34,724 nucleotides of DNA. Origin: JANOYJ01 sp031373225. GTDB taxonomy: Bacteria; Pseudomonadota; Alphaproteobacteria; Rhizobiales; Rhizobiaceae. Where the stretch lies: assembly GCA_031373225.1 (NCBI GenBank), contig JANMMM010000150.1, forward strand, positions 1-34,724, written 5' to 3'. The translations under genes were made by a program, and so were the position numbers. Positions within the stretch are counted from its first letter, which is position 1. Each line of letters starts with the position of its first letter. Shown piece by piece: positions 30,752 to 34,724 of the stretch. Below the pieces are notes generated by a model that worked only from the letters and a program-made list of their open reading frames with translations, was not told where the DNA came from and searched no databases.

Positions 30752-30970
30752 TGGGAAAGCTCCTTTTATCCAAGCCTTCGCCAAAGCAAGATTGACGACC
30801 GCCCCTTTTTGAACGCTATCACCAAAATTGATGATTTCTGACGACCCGCTGCACTCTATGATCTAGGCGGTCTCAAATCTGAAGTGCAGCACCCGTTGGG
30901 ATAACTGGTGATTTATGGGTCAGCATCATCATCTGAGCGCCATTGAGCAACAATTTTTAGGAGAAGATCA

Positions 30971-31432
30971 ATGCAAGTCCTTGTGCGCAATGCTGTCGCC
31001 TTGACGGCTCTCCCTGTTGTGCTTTTTTTTAGTCTATCAAACGAAGCACGTGCCGGGTCTTGGAGTGTTTGTAACAAGACACCTGACAAGGTAACGGTGG
31101 CAGTCGGCTACTCCAACTCATTCGGTCAAATTCTTACCAACGGTTGGTGGACCGTCCAAGCGTGCGGCGGCTGCGCAACGGTGGTCGGCAGCGATTTGGC
31201 AAATCAGCTACCGGATAAAAGAAATGCGTATCTCCACGCTCACGCGGGCGGTGCTGATGTCATCGAAGGTGACGAAAACTTTTGTGTCTCAGGAAACGAA
31301 TTCTCGTTGAACAGCAGCGCGAGCCCGCATTGCGGGAGCAGAAGGTCCTTTCGACAGGTTCCTATCGATTTGAACAAGGCTTGGACCACCAATATCACGG
31401 GAAGAAGCGTGTCCGGCAGAGTGTGCTTCTGA
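30971..31432 (+). CDS. Secreted DUF1036 family protein
   Basis: A 153-residue protein with an N-terminal signal peptide (VALTALPVVLFFSLSNEARA) and a mature DUF1036 region starting SWSVCNKTPDKVTVAVGYSN. Several cysteines (VCNKT, ACGGC, FCVSG, PHCGS, RVCF) could form disulfides in the periplasm. AGGAG at 30960-30964 fixes the start. The family is common in Alphaproteobacteria; its function is unknown. It stands alone, with a 365-base gap after it. Confidence 0.82.
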   Translation: MQVLVRNAVALTALPVVLFFSLSNEARAGSWSVCNKTPDKVTVAVGYSNSFGQILTNGWWTVQACGGCATVVGSDLANQLPDKRNAYLHAHAGGADVIEGDENFCVSGNEFSLNSSASPHCGSRRSFRQVPIDLNKAWTTNITGRSVSGRVCF

Positions 31433-31797
31433 CCGCCGAACGTTGTAGCGCGGCGAACTGGCGACCAAGCAAGCGGTCACCGCCGCCGCGCGGTGTGGCG
31501 TTTGCAAGTTCGTTCCCGAAAGATTGGGAAAGGCTTTCGTGCGCTGGATGCCGATGGCTTAAACATGCTTTTGGCGGCGACTGACGCGACCAACGGGAGT
31601 GCCATGCTGGCGGCGATTTTCTGTTGTTTTGCCGGATGGAGGCTGGTGAAGGCTGCGAACAGATTCTATTCGTCCGCGCGGGGCTCACGTAGATATGTTT
31701 GGGTGAATGGCGGGGTCCACACGCCTTTTTCTCAGCTTGACGGCGGGGCCGCCTACGGCAAAGATGTCATCCGACTTCCCGCTTCCGGAGCCTGTCC
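31433..31797. other. 365-base stretch without a recognisable gene
   Basis: All frames were read on both strands. Open frames exist but overlap the neighbouring genes out of frame and resemble no protein family. A short G+C-rich inverted sequence lies near 31739-31753, and TTGACG at 31737-31742 could be a -35 element for the next gene, with no convincing -10. No repeat or RNA gene was seen. Confidence 0.5.
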
Positions 31798-32226
31798 ATG
31801 TCCCGCCCTCTTTTCGCCTGCCTCCTCTCCGCCGCCCTCGCCCTGCCGCTTCTCTCCGCGCCGGCGCAGGCTGGATGGCTCCATTCAGAACGCGAGGCGC
31901 TGGAATGCTCTGATCCGCATGTGCTCAAGCGCATTTCCTCCAAGTTCCGTCATCAGGCGCGCGAAGTGCATCATGACAAGAGCCTGGCGATCAAGGCCTA
32001 TGACAATATCCATCAGCACCGCTATCTCGACAAACGCGAGGACCGGCTGATCGCGCGGCGCTATTGCGGGGCGGAAGTGACCCTGTCAGACGGCCGAGAC
32101 CGGACGATCTGGTATATGGTCGAGCACGGCGTCGGCTTTGCCTCGGTCGGCGACAATGTGGAATTCTGCGTGTCGGGCTTTGACCGCTGGAATGTTTACA
32201 ATAATGGCTGCCGCATTCTGCGCTGA
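31798..32226 (+). CDS. Small secreted protein of unknown function
   Basis: A 142-residue protein not assigned to a family. The N-terminus is a clear signal peptide (LFACLLSAALALPLLSAPAQ, cleavage probably after AQA). The mature part is basic and His-rich (KFRHQAREVHHDKSLAIKAY) and has four cysteines (ALECSD, RRYCGAE, EFCVSG, NGCRILR), suggesting two disulfides in the periplasm. The GGAG seven to eight bases upstream supports the start. It lies six bases before the RNase T2 gene and is probably co-transcribed with it. Confidence 0.78.
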   Translation: MSRPLFACLLSAALALPLLSAPAQAGWLHSEREALECSDPHVLKRISSKFRHQAREVHHDKSLAIKAYDNIHQHRYLDKREDRLIARRYCGAEVTLSDGRDRTIWYMVEHGVGFASVGDNVEFCVSGFDRWNVYNNGCRILR

Positions 32227-32232
32227 ACTGTC

Positions 32233-32955
32233 TTGAACCCCAGACGCGCAGGGCTGATTGCCGCCGTCTGCTTGGCAGCGGCCGGCGCGGCGGCTTATCG
32301 CTTTGCCACGTTCCCAATGGCTTCCGAAAAGGCGGCTTCGGATGATGTTGCGGCCCCTGCGGTTTCAGCCGATGCTTCTGCTCCCGAAGGCGAATTTGAC
32401 TTTTACGTCCTCGCCCTCTCGTGGTCGCCAAGCTACTGCGCCTCCAAGGGCAATGACGCGGACCCGCTTCAGTGCGGGCTGGCAAAGAAGCGAGGGTTCA
32501 CCGTGCATGGGCTTTGGCCGCAGTACGAGCGCGGTTCGCCGCAGGACTGTAAAGTTGGCAACAGAGATGTCGACAGGCAAACGCTGCGCCGCATCGAACC
32601 GGGGATGCCGTCCGAAGGGCTGGCGCGGCATGAATGGCGCAAGCACGGAACCTGCTCGGGCCTCAGCCAGGCGGACTATTTTGACACAATGATGCGCGCG
32701 TTCGGGAAAGTGCGCATTCCGGGCCTGTTCAGCCAGACCCAGGCCGCGCGGCAGGTTGCGCCTGCAATGGTCGAGACAGCGTTTCTTCAGGCCAATCCGG
32801 GCATGCCGGCGAAAGGCTTTGCCACAATCTGCGGCGGCGGTTATCTTTCTGAAGTGCGAATCTGCATGACCAAAGACCTGAATTTCCGCAGCTGCGCCGA
32901 AGTGGACCGCAGGGCCTGCCGCGCCAGCAGCGTCAAAATGCCCCCCGCCCGCTAG
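32233..32955 (+). CDS. Ribonuclease T2 family protein
   Basis: A 240-residue secreted ribonuclease. An N-terminal hydrophobic segment (LIAAVCLAAAGAAAY) acts as signal or anchor, followed by an Ala-rich linker. Both catalytic segments are intact: FTVHGLWPQ (His92) and HEWRKHGTC (His133, Glu134, His138), and LSWSPSYC precedes them. T2 enzymes cut single-stranded RNA through 2',3'-cyclic phosphates in the periplasm or outside. The start is a TTG at 32233; the next in-frame ATG would remove the signal segment. It forms a probable operon with the small secreted protein before it. Confidence 0.92.
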   Translation: MNPRRAGLIAAVCLAAAGAAAYRFATFPMASEKAASDDVAAPAVSADASAPEGEFDFYVLALSWSPSYCASKGNDADPLQCGLAKKRGFTVHGLWPQYERGSPQDCKVGNRDVDRQTLRRIEPGMPSEGLARHEWRKHGTCSGLSQADYFDTMMRAFGKVRIPGLFSQTQAARQVAPAMVETAFLQANPGMPAKGFATICGGGYLSEVRICMTKDLNFRSCAEVDRRACRASSVKMPPAR

Positions 32956-32963
32956 GAGCGACC

Positions 32964-33557
32964 ATGCCCAGAATCCTTTATTCCCCCGCCTCCCCCTATG
33001 CGTCGAAAGCAAGGATGGCCGCCACCTTTTCCGGCTATGCGTTCGAGCCCGTGCTGACCAAGACCGATGAAGTTCCCGCAGACCTGATCGCCGCCAATCC
33101 GCTTGGAAAGATTCCGGCTTTGGTAACAGATGAAGGCAAGGGCGTGTTCGATTCCAAGGTCATCACCCAGTATCTCAACCGCGTCACCGGCGGAAAGCTC
33201 TTGCCGAAAAGCGCCGATAAGCGGCTGGAAGCGGAAATGTTGGAATCGCTCGCCGACGGAATAGGCGACTGCGCCATCGCCATCATGTACGAGCGCCGCC
33301 AGCGGCCGGTGGACAAGCAATATCAGCCATGGATCGACAAACAGTGGGCAAAGGTGACGCGCGGGCTGGACCATCTGGAGATGTCCGCGCCCAAACTGCC
33401 CGCCAAAATCCATGCCGGGCACATCGCGCTTGCGGCGTGCCTCGCTTATCTCACCCTGAGATTTCCTGAATGGAGAAAAGGGCGGCCCAAGCTGAAGCGC
33501 TGGCTGAAGAAATATACAGACAAGCATCCGGATCTCGCCGAGATGCTGCCTAAATAA
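32964..33557 (+). CDS. Glutathione S-transferase family protein
   Basis: A 197-residue GST-like protein. The N-terminal thioredoxin-fold domain shows ILYSPASPYASKARMAATFS, the cis-proline region NPLGKIPALV and the glutathione-gamma-glutamyl-binding FDSKVITQYL; the all-helical C-terminal domain follows. Members conjugate glutathione or act in dehalogenation and redox reactions. AGGAG, five bases upstream of the ATG, supports the start. It is 8 bases after the RNase T2 stop. A strong bidirectional terminator lies just after it. Confidence 0.9.
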   Translation: MPRILYSPASPYASKARMAATFSGYAFEPVLTKTDEVPADLIAANPLGKIPALVTDEGKGVFDSKVITQYLNRVTGGKLLPKSADKRLEAEMLESLADGIGDCAIAIMYERRQRPVDKQYQPWIDKQWAKVTRGLDHLEMSAPKLPAKIHAGHIALAACLAYLTLRFPEWRKGRPKLKRWLKKYTDKHPDLAEMLPK

Positions 33558-33560
33558 GAA

Positions 33561-33596
33561 CGCCAGCCGGGAATGTTCCCGGCTGGCGGTTTTGGT
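33561..33596. terminator. Bidirectional intrinsic terminator
   Basis: A perfect 13-pair stem (CGCCAGCCGGGAA, 33561-33573, with TTCCCGGCTGGCG, 33576-33588) and a two-base loop. The T-rich stretch GTTTTGGTTT follows on the plus strand; A-rich sequence at 33552-33560 gives a weaker U-tract for the minus strand. It separates the convergent GST and outer-membrane protein genes. Confidence 0.9.
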
Positions 33597-34232
33597 TTAG
33601 AACTTCAAGCCGACGCCAAGCCGCACATCGTGCTGCTTCAAGTCGACGGCTGTCGGCGCGGTCAGCGCATAGCTCTTGTCGTTATAGACATTGTAGCGGT
33701 ATTCGCCGCGGGCGAAGACTTTGTCAGTGAGCCTTGCGTCAATGCCCGCGCCGGCCGTGTAACCAAGATGCAGGTTGGTGTCCTCCACCGCCCCGTCACT
33801 TGCAGTCGCCCGCGTCGCCGCCCCGCCGACCGCGCCATAGATCAGCGCCGGACCCACATCGACGCCAAGACGGGCGCGCAGCGCGCCGTTTAAGCCCTTC
33901 TTGGCCGTCACCGCGCCGACAACGCCTTTGGCGCCGCCATAACCGAGATCGGAGTCAAGACCGTAGACAAGGCTGCCGTTCTGCAGATTGTAGCCGGCGA
34001 AGGCTCCGCCCTGAAAACCCTTGGCGGAAATGTCCACGTCCTTGCCAAACGTGCCTTTGCCATAGCCGCCATAGGCGCCAAGATAACCGCCAGCCCAGCC
34101 GCCTGCGGCAGGCTCTTCGATGACCGCCTCCGGCGCCTGCGGCACTTCATCAATCATGTCCGCCGCATTGGCAAAGCTGATTGCGGCCAAAGAGCCGATT
34201 ATTGCTGTTCCAAGGAATTTGATCATCCTCAT
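33597..34232 (-). CDS. Omp25-like outer-membrane beta-barrel protein
   Basis: A 211-residue outer-membrane protein. It has a signal peptide (FLGTAIIGSLAAISFANA), a short acidic linker, then a Gly/Tyr-rich eight-strand barrel beginning GGWAGGYLGAYGGYGKGTFG and ending in LGVGLKF; the terminal Phe is the outer-membrane assembly signal. Such small porin-like proteins (Omp25/Omp31, RopB type) are abundant in Rhizobiales. AGGAG (34244-34240), seven bases before the ATG at 34232, decides this start. An upstream hairpin in the leader may affect mRNA stability. Confidence 0.9.
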   Translation of the reverse strand: MRMIKFLGTAIIGSLAAISFANAADMIDEVPQAPEAVIEEPAAGGWAGGYLGAYGGYGKGTFGKDVDISAKGFQGGAFAGYNLQNGSLVYGLDSDLGYGGAKGVVGAVTAKKGLNGALRARLGVDVGPALIYGAVGGAATRATASDGAVEDTNLHLGYTAGAGIDARLTDKVFARGEYRYNVYNDKSYALTAPTAVDLKQHDVRLGVGLKF

Positions 34233-34256
34233 CACATTACTCCTGTTCATTTGGAA

Positions 34257-34273
34257 CCGCGCAAAACGCGCGG
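34257..34273 (-). promoter_or_regulatory. Hairpin in the outer-membrane protein gene leader
   Basis: CCGCGC and GCGCGG pair around a five-base loop, about 25 bases upstream of the start codon. Hairpins near the 5' end often stabilise abundant outer-membrane protein mRNAs; whether this one does is unknown. Confidence 0.4.
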
Positions 34274-34500
34274 CCCCAGTGTCGTCCCCGCGCCTCCTTG
34301 CCATCGCATCTGGGCGCGGGCGTGCCCGAAATAGGGAGACATTGCGGCCAAGGCCTCACAATTTGTTTCTGGTTATCAAAAGGTTAATGACACAAGCCTG
34401 TCAGCAGCGCGGAAATTGCCGCCCCGGATTTGTTTCTTTGGTTGAAAACAGCGCTATATGATGCGCACGGATTCCAGTGCGGCAAGGATTCAACGGGCTT

Positions 34501-34724
34501 ATGAAAACAAAACCGGCGGCAGTCGTCACGGGCGGGTCAAAGCGGATCGGCGCCGCCATCTGCGTGGATCTGGCCGCGAATGGCTTTGCCGTCGCGATCC
34601 ATTGCAACTGCTCAAGAGAAGATGCGGACACTCTGGCGCTACAGATCGAAAGCGCGGGCGGCGAGGCCGCTGTTTTCGAGGCCGATCTGACTGAGATGAA
34701 TGATGTGCGGCAACTCATTCCAGC
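34501..34724 (+). CDS. Short-chain dehydrogenase/reductase, 3'-truncated by the window edge
   Basis: 74 codons are visible, with no stop before the edge. AAVVTGGSKRIGAAICVDLA is the cofactor-binding motif TG-x3-RIG, as in pteridine reductases and FabG-like SDRs, and ALQIESAGGEAAVFEADLTE carries the acidic residue that often follows the third strand. The R in SKRIG favours NADPH. The catalytic Tyr and Lys lie beyond the window. It is divergent from the outer-membrane protein gene with 268 bases between them; TATATG at 34455-34460 could be a -10 element. Confidence 0.85.
   Translation, partial: MKTKPAAVVTGGSKRIGAAICVDLAANGFAVAIHCNCSREDADTLALQIESAGGEAAVFEADLTEMNDVRQLIP

Noticed and set aside
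30774..30970. Toxin remnant upstream of the broken Xre antitoxin
   Set aside because: A minus-strand frame here gives NLALAKAWIKGAFP running into the antitoxin start, but it is too short and too weakly similar to RelE/HigB ends to support a call.
34458..34694. Plus-strand open frame starting MMRTDSSAARIQ
   Set aside because: Out of frame with the short-chain dehydrogenase at 34501, whose TGGSKRIG motif identifies the true frame.
1..34724. CRISPR array, insertion sequence, prophage or integron
   Set aside because: No regularly spaced direct repeats, transposase, integrase, phage structural gene or flanking target duplication was seen in the window.

Overview
The window is a GC-rich stretch of an alphaproteobacterial chromosome, probably Hyphomicrobiales or a nearby order. 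The support is an HdaA-type replication regulator with a clamp-binding motif beside an AI-2E-family permease and purM-purN, an NDUFS4-type complex I accessory subunit, an Omp25-like small beta-barrel, DUF1036 and M15A (DUF882-like) secreted proteins, and the palindromic CCTCATCCTGAGGAG intergenic repeat common in this class. I see no phage, transposase, integrase, rRNA or CRISPR array. Genus cannot be set from the sequence alone.

Layout. 1-2171: 3' end of a secreted M15A peptidase, tRNA-Glu(TTC), map. 2374-5789: a small surface-glycan group (O-antigen ligase-like protein, GT2 glycosyltransferase, NAD-dependent epimerase). 5855-9391: histidine phosphatase, a frameshifted HigB-like toxin with an intact antitoxin, a coupled endonuclease/Nudix pair on the minus strand, a structured double repeat, and an orphan MNT-type nucleotidyltransferase. 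9476-14096: the branched-chain amino acid operon with its own attenuator (leader peptide with Ile-Leu-Leu-Val-Val in a row), ilvB, a VapBC-type module lodged between the subunit genes, ilvN, then a MazEF module and a LysE-type exporter. 14184-17011: DUF1800-DUF1501 pair. 17069-19147: tRNA-Arg(TCT), complex I subunit, GT-C-like membrane protein, two tRNA-Pro genes. 19225-21610 (minus): CDP-alcohol phosphatidyltransferase, AI-2E permease, hdaA. 21762-24738 (plus): purM, purN, a Dabb protein, an Xre/MbcA-RES module. 24766-29348: molybdopterin oxidoreductase, TetR regulator, fatty-acid hydroxylase-type membrane enzyme, EamA transporter. 29443-34724: rlmJ, remnants of two antitoxin-type genes, three secreted proteins including RNase T2, a GST, an outer-membrane barrel, and the start of a short-chain dehydrogenase.

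How the genes work together. The clearest regulatory unit is the ilv leader. Ribosome stalling at branched-chain codons should favour an antiterminator (9566-9573 with 9605-9612) over the terminator (9599-9618). Because vapBC lies between ilvB and ilvN, and mazEF-lysE follows ilvN, the same attenuator may feed transcription into two toxin-antitoxin modules. The window holds three intact toxin-antitoxin pairs (VapBC, MazEF, Xre-RES), one with a broken toxin (HigBA-like), and three orphan or decayed parts (MNT nucleotidyltransferase, ParD tail, Xre remnant), all beside housekeeping genes. That density, and the position inside the ilv operon, is the most unusual trait of the region.
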